From contig PAFU01000007.1 of NCBI GenBank assembly GCA_002704225.1, positions 53,668 through 117,667 on the forward strand: DNA of 64,000 nt. The letters are read 5' to 3'. The notes beneath the pieces are model-generated. The model saw nothing but the letters and a program-made list of their open reading frames with translations. It did not search any database and was not told the origin of the DNA. Shown piece after piece: positions 35,373 to 44,227 of this stretch (its first letter is position 1; each line of letters opens with the position of its first letter). A program made the position numbers and the translations under genes. This DNA comes from Gammaproteobacteria bacterium. Lineage in GTDB: Bacteria; Pseudomonadota; Gammaproteobacteria; Pseudomonadales; Azotimanducaceae.

Positions 35373-35864
35373 GTGGAGCGCGCAACGTACCGAATCATCG
35401 GTATCGACCCCGGCTCGCGATTGACAGGATACGGCGTCATCGAGGTCACCGATCGCAAAGTGCACTACGTTGCGAGTGGTTGCATCAACGCTCAGCAGGG
35501 CGAGCTGCCCGAGCGGCTGGGCATTATTTACCGTGGAATAACGCAAATTATTCGAGACTTCAGCCCGTCGGAGTTCGCAATTGAATCGGTGTTCATGGCG
35601 AAAAATGCATCCTCTGCGTTGAAACTGGGGCAGGCCCGCGGGGTCGCTATCGCAGCCGGTGTGGCGCAGGACTTGCCGGTATTTGAGTACGCTGCCCGAG
35701 AGGTGAAGAAAGCCACCGTGGGTACGGGACGGGCAAATAAAGAGCAGGTTGCTCATATGGTACGAGTTTTGCTCAAACTTCCTGGTATTCCTCAGGCGGA
35801 TGCAGCGGATGCTCTTGCGATTGCTCTGTGCCACGTCAATACTGCTTCGATTAGCGAAACATAA
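35373..35864 (+). CDS. ruvC: Holliday-junction resolvase RuvC
   Basis: A 163-residue endonuclease. The acidic catalytic set is visible in [16 protein letters not shown] (first Asp), [11 protein letters not shown] (Glu) and [15 protein letters not shown] (two Asp). It cuts Holliday junctions symmetrically as part of RuvABC. The start is GTG 35373, 25 nt after the yebC stop; no ATG in frame fits. The first gene of the ruvC-ruvA-ruvB operon. Confidence 0.94.
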   Translation: MERATYRIIGIDPGSRLTGYGVIEVTDRKVHYVASGCINAQQGELPERLGIIYRGITQIIRDFSPSEFAIESVFMAKNASSALKLGQARGVAIAAGVAQDLPVFEYAAREVKKATVGTGRANKEQVAHMVRVLLKLPGIPQADAADALAIALCHVNTASISET

Positions 35865-35880
35865 ACCAAGGGCATATGCT

Positions 35881-36507
35881 TTGATTGGCAGGCTTACCGG
35901 AAATCTCGTCCTGATCGAAGGCAACCAACTCCTTTTGGATGTCTCAGGGGTAGGGTATGAAGTTGAGGTCAGCGCGTCGGTGCTCGCCACCAGTCCTCAA
36001 TCGGGCAAACCACTGACCCTATTTACGCACTTTGTTGTACGGGAAGAGGCACAGCTGCTGTTCGGTTTCGGTGATCAGCGAGAACGGGATCTGTTCCGAG
36101 CCTATATTCGTATCAACGGTGTGGGGCCCAAAATGGCGTTAGCCTTGATCAGCTCAATCAGCCTGCCGACCTTGGTCAGTGCTGTGCAGGCCAATGAGGT
36201 GGGCGTTCTCACCAAGGTGCCGGGAGTGGGTAAAAAAACCGCCGAGCGTTTGATGGTGGAGCTTAAGTCTCGTCTGGATACGTTGGTGCCAGATGGAATG
36301 TCTGCCGTCAGTCTTGCGGTTGGACCAGCTGACCGCGCCGTTGGTCGAGAAGCAGAAGACGCGCTCATTGCCTTGGGATACAAGCCCAATCAGGCGACGG
36401 ACGCGGTGCAGCAAGCTCTGCGAGCCTTGGCGAATGAATCCGGCGATCTAGGTACAGAACAACTGGTGACTTGGGTTCTTCGCAGCATGGCAAGGGGTGT
36501 TTCATGA
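35881..36507 (+). CDS. ruvA: Holliday-junction DNA-binding protein RuvA
   Basis: A 208-residue protein. It begins [20 protein letters not shown], the OB-fold opening of RuvA (usually MIGRL), has two helix-hairpin-helix motifs ([13 protein letters not shown] and [14 protein letters not shown]), and the C-terminal RuvB-binding domain [20 protein letters not shown]. The start is TTG 35881, 16 nt after ruvC, with AAGGGC upstream. The frame is open back to 35749 inside ruvC, but those residues are not RuvA. RuvA tetramers target RuvB to the junction. Overlaps ruvB by 4 nt. Confidence 0.94.
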   Translation: MIGRLTGNLVLIEGNQLLLDVSGVGYEVEVSASVLATSPQSGKPLTLFTHFVVREEAQLLFGFGDQRERDLFRAYIRINGVGPKMALALISSISLPTLVSAVQANEVGVLTKVPGVGKKTAERLMVELKSRLDTLVPDGMSAVSLAVGPADRAVGREAEDALIALGYKPNQATDAVQQALRALANESGDLGTEQLVTWVLRSMARGVS

Positions 36508-37574
36508 CTATCGAACCGGATCGATTCGTATCACCTGCTCCAGACACGAGCGATGTCGGTTACGATCGCGCTCTGCGACCGGTGCGGTTAGATGAATACA
36601 TCGGTCAAAGCGCAGTAAAAGAACAGATGTCGATCTTCATTGAAGCGGCAAAAAAACGCGGCGAAGCGTTGGATCACACCCTCATATTCGGCCCGCCGGG
36701 CCTGGGCAAAACCACTCTGGCAAATATTATGGCCAGGGAAATGGGGGCGTCGTTGAAATCAACTTCCGGTCCCGTGTTGGAAAAAGCCGGGGACTTGGCA
36801 GCCATGTTGAGTAATTTGGAGTCCGGCGACGTGCTCTTCATTGATGAAATTCATAGGCTCAGTCCGGTGGTGGAAGAAATCTTATATCCCGCCATGGAAG
36901 ATTTTCAGCTGGATATTATGATTGGCGAAGGCCCAGCGGCGCGTTCCCTAAAGCTTGAGCTACAGCCCTTTACCCTAGTCGGTGCGACCACCCGTGCGGG
37001 TTTGCTCACAAGTCCGCTGCGCGATCGGTTCGGCATCGTGCAACGCCTCGAATTTTATAGCGTTGATGAGTTGTCAGAGATCGTCACTCGGTCGGCTCAT
37101 AAACTGGATCTACCAATAGAGCCAGCGGGTGCCGCTGAAATATCGCACCGTTCGCGGGGCACGCCGCGTATCAGTAATCGTTTGTTGCGCCGGGTGCGCG
37201 ATGTTGCCGAAGTTAAAGGTGACGGCGTGGTGACTGCGGCGTTAGCCGACGAGGCGTTGAACTTGTTAAATGTCGATAAACAGGGCTTTGACGCAATGGA
37301 TCGCAGGCTGTTACTGGCCATCGTGGATCGATTCGGCGGTGGCCCGGTGGGTCTTGATGCGCTAGCGGCGTCTATCAGTGAAGAGCGCGGCACCATCGAA
37401 GATGTGCTGGAACCGTATTTGATCCAGCAAGGCTATCTCATGCGCACCCCCCGAGGGCGCGTGGCAACAGCCAAAACATACCTGCACTTTGGGTTGCCGG
37501 TGCCCGAGCGAAGTGGCGACCCAGCGCAACGAACGGCCGAGGGTTCCCAAGAGTCTATGGACCTCGCTGATTAG
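36504..37574 (+). CDS. ruvB: Holliday-junction branch-migration helicase RuvB
   Basis: A 356-residue AAA+ ATPase. [12 protein letters not shown] opens the domain, Walker A is [16 protein letters not shown], Walker [15 protein letters not shown], sensor 1 GATTRAGLL, and the winged-helix domain near the end has [18 protein letters not shown]. The start at ATG 36504 overlaps the ruvA stop (ATGA). Drives branch migration as hexameric rings on RuvA. A 38-nt gap leads straight to tolQ; the ybgC thioesterase gene usually found here is absent. Confidence 0.95.
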   Translation: MTIEPDRFVSPAPDTSDVGYDRALRPVRLDEYIGQSAVKEQMSIFIEAAKKRGEALDHTLIFGPPGLGKTTLANIMAREMGASLKSTSGPVLEKAGDLAAMLSNLESGDVLFIDEIHRLSPVVEEILYPAMEDFQLDIMIGEGPAARSLKLELQPFTLVGATTRAGLLTSPLRDRFGIVQRLEFYSVDELSEIVTRSAHKLDLPIEPAGAAEISHRSRGTPRISNRLLRRVRDVAEVKGDGVVTAALADEALNLLNVDKQGFDAMDRRLLLAIVDRFGGGPVGLDALAASISEERGTIEDVLEPYLIQQGYLMRTPRGRVATAKTYLHFGLPVPERSGDPAQRTAEGSQESMDLAD

Positions 37575-37612
37575 TGCTCGATGACGTTATCGGAAACAGA
37601 TAGGAACGCTAC

Positions 37613-38308
37613 ATGAATCAACCGTTGTCAGTTTATGAACTCATCGCCAATGCCAGCCTGCTGGTTCAAGGGGTTATGGGCTTGTTGGTGATCGCATCCG
37701 TTGTCAGTTGGATGATGATCCTGCAGCGCTGGAATTTGCTGCGCAGAGCCAAGCAGGAAATCGACAGTTTTGAAGATCACTTTTGGTCCGGCATCGACTT
37801 GCGAAGTCTTTACCAAGAGTTGTCTGAAGAAGAGCAACTCAACGGTATTGAAGGAATCTACGTTGCCGGCTTTCGTGAATACACGCGCTTGTCCGAGCAG
37901 CCGGGTGTGGATGCCGACGCCATCATGCAAGGTGTGCAACGTGCCATGCGCGTGGCCCTGATGCGCGAGGAAGCGCGGCTTGAGACGCATCTTCCCTTTT
38001 TGGCCACGGTCGGTTCCACCAGTCCGTATATTGGTTTGTTCGGTACCGTCTGGGGCATCATGAATTCGTTCCGCTCTCTGGCCAATATGACCCAAGCGAC
38101 GTTGGCATCGGTAGCGCCAGGTATTTCCGAGGCCTTGATTGCTACCGCCATGGGTTTGTTTGCAGCCATTCCGGCAGTGATCGGCTACAACCGTTTCTCT
38201 GCAAACGTTGATGTGTTGATGAAACGCTATGAAGGGTTCTGCGACGAAGTGACAGCGATTCTACATCGGGCCGCCCATGCACGCCCAAATACCAGTGATG
38301 GGGCGTAA
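37613..38308 (+). CDS. tolQ: Tol-Pal system protein TolQ
   Basis: A 231-residue inner-membrane protein of the ExbB/MotA/TolQ family. Three helices: GVMGLLVIASVVSWMMILQR near residue 20, LATVGSTSPYIGLFGTVWG around 132-150, and ISEALIATAMGLFAAIPAVI around 167-186. TolQ with TolR forms the proton-driven motor energising TolA and outer-membrane constriction at division. RBS AGGAA precedes ATG 37613. Confidence 0.95.
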   Translation: MNQPLSVYELIANASLLVQGVMGLLVIASVVSWMMILQRWNLLRRAKQEIDSFEDHFWSGIDLRSLYQELSEEEQLNGIEGIYVAGFREYTRLSEQPGVDADAIMQGVQRAMRVALMREEARLETHLPFLATVGSTSPYIGLFGTVWGIMNSFRSLANMTQATLASVAPGISEALIATAMGLFAAIPAVIGYNRFSANVDVLMKRYEGFCDEVTAILHRAAHARPNTSDGA

Positions 38309-38309
38309 C

Positions 38310-38750
38310 ATGAGTCGTCGTAAACCCATGTCAGAGATCAATGTGGTGCCCTACATCGATGTGATGCTGGTGTTGCTCGTGATCTTTATGGCCACAGCGC
38401 CATTACTGACGCAGGGGGTACAGGTTGATCTGCCCCAAGCTCCGTCCAAGGCCATTGATACCGAAGAACCGGATCCGTTAGTGGTATCCATGCGCAAAGA
38501 CGGCGCTTTGTTTTTGAATATTGGATTGGCGAGCCGAACAAAAAAAGAAGAAGACGGCACTCGGGTGACGATCTTTTCCCTCAGCGAACAAGCGGGCAAG
38601 GTGCTGCGCGCCCGCGCCAATGTGCCGGTATACATCAAGGCCGATGCGTCGCTGCCTTACGGGGACGTAGTCAACGTGATGACGGTTTTACAACAAGCGG
38701 GCGCGAGTGGTGTGGGCTTAATTACTGATCCGCCGGATCTTGAAGGCTAG
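38310..38750 (+). CDS. tolR: Tol-Pal system protein TolR
   Basis: A 146-residue ExbD/TolR protein. MSEINVVPYIDVMLVLLVIF carries the single membrane helix with the proton-carrying Asp, followed by the periplasmic domain with VPVYIKADASLPYGDVVNVM near the end. ATG 38310 lies just after the tolQ stop and is preferred; ATG 38298, which would overlap tolQ by 11 nt, is an alternative. Stator partner of TolQ. Confidence 0.93.
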   Translation: MSRRKPMSEINVVPYIDVMLVLLVIFMATAPLLTQGVQVDLPQAPSKAIDTEEPDPLVVSMRKDGALFLNIGLASRTKKEEDGTRVTIFSLSEQAGKVLRARANVPVYIKADASLPYGDVVNVMTVLQQAGASGVGLITDPPDLEG

Positions 38751-38757
38751 ATAGCTC

Positions 38758-39489
38758 ATGGCCACCCTGCGAAGTTACGCATTGCCCCTGACGGGTGCAG
38801 TGCTGTTACACGGGCTGGTTGCGTTCTTCTTTTTGCAAGGCTTCAGCAGTCAGGACGACATAGCTCAAGTCATTACGCCGACGGTGGTGAATGCGAAATT
38901 GATGGTGGTCGAAGCGCCCTCTGCAAAGAAACCCGCACCCAAGCCTGCGCGGAAGACGCCATCTGTGACTCCTCCTGCCGCTAAACCGTCTGTGGCCAAG
39001 ACAAGGCCACCGGTTGAGAGCAAGCCCCAATCGAAAGAGACGAAGCTCGACCTAGCAGAGGCGGAACGCCAGCGTAAGGCACTGGCAGACCAGCAACGGC
39101 GCGAACGTTTGGCAGCCTTGGGTGAGCTTGCGGACGATTCGCTACAGCGATCTTTGGACGCGGAAGCAGAGCAGATGCTCGAAGGCCAAAACGAGCAAGA
39201 AGTACAAAGCTATCAAGCGAGCATTTACGATTTAGTGAGGAAAAATTGGAGTCGGCCGCCGAGCGCCCGCAATGGTATGCAGGCACGCTTCGTAGTAGAG
39301 CTTATTCCGACTGGCGAGGTGCTTTCCGTCGCCTTGGTCGACAGTTCCGGTAACGGGTCTTTTGACCGTTCGGCAGAGCAGGCGATTCGGCGCGCACGCC
39401 GCTTTGATGTACCCAAGGATAATGAGCTTTTCGAAGCAAATTTCCGTCGTTTCTACTTTCTGTTTCGCCCGGAGGATCTGTTACGGTAG
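38758..39489 (+). CDS. tolA: Tol-Pal system protein TolA
   Basis: A 243-residue protein with one N-terminal membrane helix ([20 protein letters not shown], about 9-28). A Pro/Lys-rich stretch ([19 protein letters not shown]) and a charged helical spacer ([20 protein letters not shown]) follow, then a TonB-like C-terminal domain with [13 protein letters not shown]. It spans the periplasm to contact Pal and TolB. It is much shorter than E. coli TolA (421 aa) because the helical spacer is reduced. Confidence 0.9.
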   Translation: MATLRSYALPLTGAVLLHGLVAFFFLQGFSSQDDIAQVITPTVVNAKLMVVEAPSAKKPAPKPARKTPSVTPPAAKPSVAKTRPPVESKPQSKETKLDLAEAERQRKALADQQRRERLAALGELADDSLQRSLDAEAEQMLEGQNEQEVQSYQASIYDLVRKNWSRPPSARNGMQARFVVELIPTGEVLSVALVDSSGNGSFDRSAEQAIRRARRFDVPKDNELFEANFRRFYFLFRPEDLLR

Positions 39490-39539
39490 CGTCCGACGAC
39501 AATCCCTCGAGGACGTCCACACCAACAATCGCAAAACCA

Positions 39540-40895
39540 ATGATGCCAAAACCTATATCGCGTAATTTCTTTCTCCAGCAGGCCGGGCCTGCTGTTGTTT
39601 TACTGCTGAGCCTCTTTGCGTTCAGCGTCAGTTGGGCGGACCTGGATACGATCATTATCGACCAAGGTGTCGATGACCCGATTCGTATCGCTGTTGTGCC
39701 GTTCGAGGTCAGTGAAGATCTGGCAGACAAAGCCAATCCAGCCAAACTGATACGTTTTGACCTGGCGCGCAGCGGTCAATTCGATCCCGTTGCGTCGGAA
39801 AATATGTTGTCCTATCCCAGCACCGAAAATGCGGTGTTCTTTCGGGATTGGCGGATTTTGCAAACCGCTTATCTGGTGATTGGTCAGGCCCAGAGCAATG
39901 CACTGGGCGAGATCGAGGTAAGGTATCAACTGTTTGATGTGGCGACTCAAACCAGCTTGCAGAGGGCGAGCTTTCGGGTGACTTCGGATCAGTGGCGCGA
40001 TGTTGGTCACAAAATTGCTGATCTCGTCTACACGGAAATCACCGGCGTTCGTGGCGCTTTCAGCACGAAAATTTTGTACGTGCTTGCTCAAGATGTGGGT
40101 ACCCAGGGCGCGACGTACAGCCTGCAGATGGCTGACGTTGATGGTGAGCGGGCCCGCACGCTGCACCGGTCTACGGCACCTATTTTGTCCGCAAGCTGGT
40201 CGCCGGATGGCGAGCGTGTCGCCTATGTATCTTTTGAGACTGGACGGCCCAGCATCATTGTGCAGGATGTCAACGGCCCTAAACGTGAGCGACTGACGAA
40301 TTTCCGTGGCATTAACGGTTCACCGGTGTTTTCACCAGATGGCAAGCAGTTGGCCATGGTGCTGTCCCGCAGTGGGGATCCAGAGGTGTTTGTGATGAAT
40401 CTGGAGAATCGCAAGCTGCGTCGCATTACCCGGCATCCTGCCATCGACACCGAGCCATCGTGGTCGCCGGATGGAAAGTACCTCATTTTCACCTCAGATC
40501 GGGGAGGGAAGCCGCAAATTTATCAGCTGGAGCTTGCGACCAACTTTTTAGAGAGGCTCACCTTCGTTGGTGATTACAACGCGCGAGCCAGGCTGTTGCC
40601 GGACGGCAGACACTTGGTCTTCGTGCATCGGCGCAACGGCGTGTTTCATATTGCTTGGCAAGATTTATTGGAAGACCGACTATTGGTATTGACCGAATCG
40701 GAACTGGATGAAAGTCCATCCCTAGCGCCCAACGGTGCCATGCTGATTTACGCTACCCAAGATCAAGACAAGGGCATTCTTGCGGTTGTGTCGGTAGACG
40801 GTCGGGTAAAGTATCGACTGCCCTCGTCAGCAGGGGATGTTCGAGAACCGTCATGGTCGCCGTTTCTTCCGGACGTGGTGCAGGCTTCCCAGTAG
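39540..40895 (+). CDS. tolB: Tol-Pal system protein TolB
   Basis: A 451-residue periplasmic beta-propeller. A signal peptide ends around FSVSWA-D (residue 33-34); the N-terminal domain has [15 protein letters not shown]; five WD-like blades follow, each with a SPDGxxxAxxS-type repeat such as [17 protein letters not shown] and [19 protein letters not shown]. TolB binds Pal and TolA. Start is ATG 39540 or the adjacent ATG 39543; the ribosome site is weak. Confidence 0.94.
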   Translation: MMPKPISRNFFLQQAGPAVVLLLSLFAFSVSWADLDTIIIDQGVDDPIRIAVVPFEVSEDLADKANPAKLIRFDLARSGQFDPVASENMLSYPSTENAVFFRDWRILQTAYLVIGQAQSNALGEIEVRYQLFDVATQTSLQRASFRVTSDQWRDVGHKIADLVYTEITGVRGAFSTKILYVLAQDVGTQGATYSLQMADVDGERARTLHRSTAPILSASWSPDGERVAYVSFETGRPSIIVQDVNGPKRERLTNFRGINGSPVFSPDGKQLAMVLSRSGDPEVFVMNLENRKLRRITRHPAIDTEPSWSPDGKYLIFTSDRGGKPQIYQLELATNFLERLTFVGDYNARARLLPDGRHLVFVHRRNGVFHIAWQDLLEDRLLVLTESELDESPSLAPNGAMLIYATQDQDKGILAVVSVDGRVKYRLPSSAGDVREPSWSPFLPDVVQASQ

Positions 40896-41053
40896 GCGAA
40901 ACGGTCTATTCGGTGGGCAGATTCGCTGAATTGTCTGCAGACTTTTCGAAAAATCACGTGTTTTCTCTCTGGGGTTCGATGCAGAAGGGCAAAATTTAGT
41001 TAGAATCGGCGGGTAGTTAAGAGTTTTTTGTTACATCACGTGAGGAGATTGGG

Positions 41054-41593
41054 ATGCAAATCCAAGGAAGAATAAAGCACCTGCTGGTCGTTATGTTTGG
41101 TGCGCTGGTGATCGCGGGATGCTCGAGCACGGCCACTGAGCCTGTTGTTGAGGAGCAACCAGAGATGGAAGCCGTTGAGGTGGTCGAAGTTGTTGAAGTA
41201 GTAAAGCCGGCTGGTCCTGGTTTTGCGTCTGACAACAGCACGCCAGTTGATGCTTCTGGTAACCCAGTGTCTCGTACATTCTATTTTGACTTCGATCTCG
41301 CTGTTGTCAGCCCCGCAGATTTTGCGGCGTTGCAGGTTCATGCGGAAATTTTGCGTGCCAACCCAGATCGCAAACTGGTTGTTGCCGGGCACTGTGATCA
41401 GCGTGGTACTCGCGAATACAATCTTGCGTTGGGAGAGAGCCGAGCCAAGGCCATAAGCTCCATTCTGCAGGCGAATGGTGTGAGTTCGCGCCAGATTGAA
41501 GACATCAGCTACGGCGAAGAAGAACTGGCAAATCCGGCGAACAACGCCCGAGCATGGGCTCAGAACCGTCGCGCAGTGATCTCTTACCGTTAA
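41054..41593 (+). CDS. pal: Peptidoglycan-associated lipoprotein Pal
   Basis: A 179-residue outer-membrane lipoprotein. The signal ends in the lipobox ALVIAGC. A Glu/Val-rich linker (EAVEVVEVVEVV) precedes the OmpA-like domain: TFYFDFDLAVVSPADFAAL, LVVAGHCDQRGTREYNLALG and NRRAVISY, which bind diaminopimelate in peptidoglycan. A strong RBS (GAGGAG) is 8 nt upstream. A -10-like TAGAAT lies at about 40997-41002 in the 158-nt gap after tolB, so pal may also have its own promoter. Confidence 0.95.
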   Translation: MQIQGRIKHLLVVMFGALVIAGCSSTATEPVVEEQPEMEAVEVVEVVEVVKPAGPGFASDNSTPVDASGNPVSRTFYFDFDLAVVSPADFAALQVHAEILRANPDRKLVVAGHCDQRGTREYNLALGESRAKAISSILQANGVSSRQIEDISYGEEELANPANNARAWAQNRRAVISYR

Positions 41594-41612
41594 GAAGATT
41601 TAGGATCTAGCC

Positions 41613-42563
41613 ATGGGCATTCGAGCACGCATTAGCACTTCTTTTGAGCGCTTGAATGTCATTGGTCATGAGGCATGTTTGGCGGTGTCGTCGGGAGTTC
41701 TGATGAGTGTGGCAAGCGCGGGAAGCGTGATCGCCGCCGTGCCCGTAGAAGACTCGCTGTTGCGAGCGGCAGCGGAACTCGATGCGAAAGCCTATGGCGT
41801 GAGTAGCGACGGTGTGAATAGCGACCGTATGAATGACGACGCGGATCTTTGGACTCGCGCCGGTCAGGAACGAGTTGCTGGTGGAGCGACGGTGGGCAGC
41901 GATCAGCCGTTGTTTTATCAAATTCAGATGTTGCAGCAGGAGCTGCGGGATCTGCGCGGTACGGTTGAAGAGCAGGCCTACCTCATTCAAAAATTACAGA
42001 GCAGTCAACGCAGTCAGTACGTGGATCTGGATCGTCGGATGACGGCGCTGGCGCCCAATCGTCCGGCGCCGGGCCCAACCCCGGTGCCAATGGCGGACGC
42101 GATGACTGAAGGGTCGGAGTCTCTGGAGGGCACACAGTCATCAGCGCCAAGTGTGTCACTTCCGCAGTCTGAAACAAACGTCCAGCCGACGACCGAGCGA
42201 GAGGCCTATGCCCAAGCGATAGAGTTGATGCGCGGCAAGCGATTCGACGAATCGACTCAGGCGTTCGGGGCACTCATTGTGAAATATCCGAATGGGCAAT
42301 ATACGCCCAATGCGTTTTATTGGTTGGGTGAGCTGAATTTGGCCACAGGGCAAATAGAGCCGGCGCGACAAAATTTTGTTCAAGTGATTCGCCTGTACCC
42401 CGATCATCAGAAGGTACCGGATGCGCTTTATAAACTTGGCGTCCTGTATTTCCAGCTGGGGGACGAGGCGGAATCTCGCCGTTATCTGCAACAGGTACAA
42501 AGCGAATACCCTCAAAGTTCCGCCGGAACGTTGGCGAAGCGTTACTTGGCTGAGATGGAGTAA
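41613..42563 (+). CDS. cpoB: Tol-Pal cell-division coordinator CpoB (YbgF)
   Basis: A 316-residue periplasmic protein. The signal peptide is long, with its hydrophobic part in SSGVLMSVASAGSVIAAVP. A trimerising coiled coil follows (FYQIQMLQQELRDLRGTVEEQ), then a Pro/Ser-rich linker, then TPR units from about residue 195 (REAYAQAIELMRGKRFDEST, YTPNAFYWLGELNLATGQIE, VPDALYKLGVLYFQLGDEAE). It links Tol-Pal to PBP1B-directed peptidoglycan synthesis in E. coli. It starts 19 nt after pal. Confidence 0.9.
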   Translation: MGIRARISTSFERLNVIGHEACLAVSSGVLMSVASAGSVIAAVPVEDSLLRAAAELDAKAYGVSSDGVNSDRMNDDADLWTRAGQERVAGGATVGSDQPLFYQIQMLQQELRDLRGTVEEQAYLIQKLQSSQRSQYVDLDRRMTALAPNRPAPGPTPVPMADAMTEGSESLEGTQSSAPSVSLPQSETNVQPTTEREAYAQAIELMRGKRFDESTQAFGALIVKYPNGQYTPNAFYWLGELNLATGQIEPARQNFVQVIRLYPDHQKVPDALYKLGVLYFQLGDEAESRRYLQQVQSEYPQSSAGTLAKRYLAEME

Positions 42564-42598
42564 GCCGCCCGAATACCATTTGGAAAGCACCCGTATTC

Positions 42599-43243
42599 AT
42601 GTCTGACCTGAGAATTACTGAGATTTTTTTGTCTCTTCAGGGCGAAGCCAACACCGTAGGCCGCCCAACGGTTTTTGTGCGCCTGACCGGTTGCCCATTG
42701 CGCTGCCAGTACTGTGACAGTGAATACGCTTTTTCCGGCGGCACCATGATGAGCTTGGATGACATAACCCAGCAAGTACAGGAGCTGGGTGTTGCTCATG
42801 TAACAGTGACCGGGGGCGAGCCCTTGGCTCAGCCCAACGCCATAGGGTTAATGCAGCGTCTCATTGATATGGAGCTGTCCGTGTCGCTGGAAACCAGTGG
42901 CGCGCTCAGTGTTGAGAAAGTGCCAGATGCAGTCATCAAGGTGCTGGATCTAAAGACGCCGGGCTCCAACGAATCGCACCGTAATCTGTGGACGAATCTG
43001 CAATACCTAACGCCCCAAGATCAAATTAAATTCGTCCTGTGTGGTCGCGGTGATTACGACTGGGCGCGCATGCGTTGCGACGAACACGGTTTATATAAGC
43101 GAGTGGGAGACGTGCTCTTCTCGCCGAGCCATCACGAACTGGCGCCTCGCGATTTAGCGGATTGGATTGTGGCCGACCGTCTGCCCGTTAGGATGCAAAT
43201 GCAGATGCACAAACTACTTTGGGGCGATGTGCCCGGTCGCTAG
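42599..43243 (+). CDS. queE: 7-carboxy-7-deazaguanine synthase QueE
   Basis: A 214-residue radical-SAM enzyme. TEIFLSLQGEANTVGRPTVF is the substrate loop; TGCPLRCQYCDSEYAF holds the CxxxCxxC cluster motif; HVTVTGGEPLAQPN is the SAM-binding strand. It contracts carboxy-tetrahydropterin to the deazaguanine ring in queuosine synthesis. It is followed by queC after 32 nt. Confidence 0.93.
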   Translation: MSDLRITEIFLSLQGEANTVGRPTVFVRLTGCPLRCQYCDSEYAFSGGTMMSLDDITQQVQELGVAHVTVTGGEPLAQPNAIGLMQRLIDMELSVSLETSGALSVEKVPDAVIKVLDLKTPGSNESHRNLWTNLQYLTPQDQIKFVLCGRGDYDWARMRCDEHGLYKRVGDVLFSPSHHELAPRDLADWIVADRLPVRMQMQMHKLLWGDVPGR

Positions 43244-43275
43244 ACGCAACCCCGGTTAGGTAACAGCAGAACATT

Positions 43276-43962
43276 ATGAAAAAAGCAGTCATCCTCGTTT
43301 CAGGCGGTTTGGATTCCGCTACGGTACTGGCTATCGCTCAAGCGGCCGGCTACGCCTGTTATGCGGTGAGTTTTGATTACGGGCAACGTCACAGTGCGGA
43401 ACTGGAAGCAGCCCGACAGGTCGCTAACCGGGCCGGCGTTATCGAACACCGTATCGTGTCCATTGATTTGAGCCAATTTGGCGGTTCAGCCCTCACGGAT
43501 GAGAACATCGACGTGCCTGAAGCCAATGCCAGTCAGGACGATATTCCGGTTACCTATGTGCCCGCCCGCAATACGGTATTTCTGTCGCTCGCGCTGGCGT
43601 GGAGTGAAGTGTTGGGGGCCTGCGATATCTTCGTTGGTGTCAACGCGGTGGACTATTCAGGCTATCCGGACTGTCGCCCCGAATTCATTGAGTCCTTTGA
43701 ACGGATGGCTAATCTTGCGACCCGGGCGGGATTAGAGGAGCAAAAGCTGACGATCCACGCACCATTAATTGATCTGACTAAGGCTCAGATCATTCAGCAA
43801 GGCGTTGCCCTGGGTGTGGACTACGCGTTGACGGTATCCTGTTATCAAGCCGACGATCAGGGCGCTGCCTGTGGGGTTTGCGATTCGTGTTTTTTACGCA
43901 GAGAAGGTTTTGCGGGCGCCGGCGTTCCCGACCCCACCCGTTACGCGAATGTAGCGCCATAA
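43276..43962 (+). CDS. queC: 7-cyano-7-deazaguanine synthase QueC
   Basis: A 228-residue ATP-pyrophosphatase-type ligase. The PP-loop is [14 protein letters not shown] (residues 8-21); [16 protein letters not shown] and [16 protein letters not shown] are active-site blocks; the C-terminal cysteines in [17 protein letters not shown] form the zinc site. It converts carboxy-deazaguanine to preQ0. The tRNA-Lys gene follows after 65 nt. Confidence 0.94.
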   Translation: MKKAVILVSGGLDSATVLAIAQAAGYACYAVSFDYGQRHSAELEAARQVANRAGVIEHRIVSIDLSQFGGSALTDENIDVPEANASQDDIPVTYVPARNTVFLSLALAWSEVLGACDIFVGVNAVDYSGYPDCRPEFIESFERMANLATRAGLEEQKLTIHAPLIDLTKAQIIQQGVALGVDYALTVSCYQADDQGAACGVCDSCFLRREGFAGAGVPDPTRYANVAP

Positions 43963-43966
43963 ACGC

Positions 43967-43995
43967 TTGTTTCACCCTGCGCGGGTGACTACAAT
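43967..43995 (+). promoter_or_regulatory. Likely promoter of tRNA-Lys
   Basis: TTGTTT (43967-43972) and TACAAT (43990-43995) are separated by exactly 17 nt, and the -10 is followed by the GC-rich stretch GCGCTCCGC, typical of stringently controlled stable-RNA promoters. Transcription would start about 25 nt before the mature tRNA. Confidence 0.6.
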
Positions 43996-44027
43996 GCGCT
44001 CCGCTTTCGAGTCTCTTTAGAGTCTAA

Positions 44028-44103
44028 GGGTCGTTAGCTCAGCTGGTAGAGCACCGGGCTTTTAACCCGTTGGTCCTGGGTTCGAATCCCAGACGACCCA
44101 CCA
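44028..44103 (+). tRNA. tRNA-Lys (UUU)
   Basis: A 76-nt cloverleaf with encoded CCA. The acceptor stem GGGTCGT pairs with ACGACCC; the D-arm is GCTC/GAGC; the anticodon loop CTTTTAA presents TTT; the T-arm CTGGG/CCCAG encloses TTCGAAT. The top anticodon-stem pair is C27-U43, a mismatch where E. coli and Pseudomonas have G-U. Position after queC is as in pseudomonads. No integrated element or duplicated 3' end was seen beyond it. Confidence 0.97.
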
Positions 44104-44186
44104 CCTCTCTCGTGCCCTGACCGGGGCCACAGGCAAAACTGTCACCCAATGAGTTATTCAGATAATCGCTTGTAAGGGATCACCTG

Positions 44187-44204
44187 CCTCTGTGCAGAGG
44201 TTTT
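44187..44204 (+). terminator. Possible terminator after tRNA-Lys
   Basis: CCTCT (44187-44191) pairs with AGAGG (44196-44200) across GTGC and is followed by TTTT. It lies 84 nt after the tRNA and just before the end of the convergent selO gene. The short stem makes this tentative. Confidence 0.4.
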
Positions 44205-44227
44205 AGGGCGATCCGTGCAGACGTTTG

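Noticed and set aside
35205..35990. A 261-codon minus frame opposite yebC, ruvC and ruvA
   Set aside because: Crosses three well-established genes on the other strand and shows no family motif.
44104..44227. Possible integrative-element attachment site next to tRNA-Lys
   Set aside because: No repeat of the tRNA 3' end, integrase or foreign block follows; selO and ordinary genes come next.
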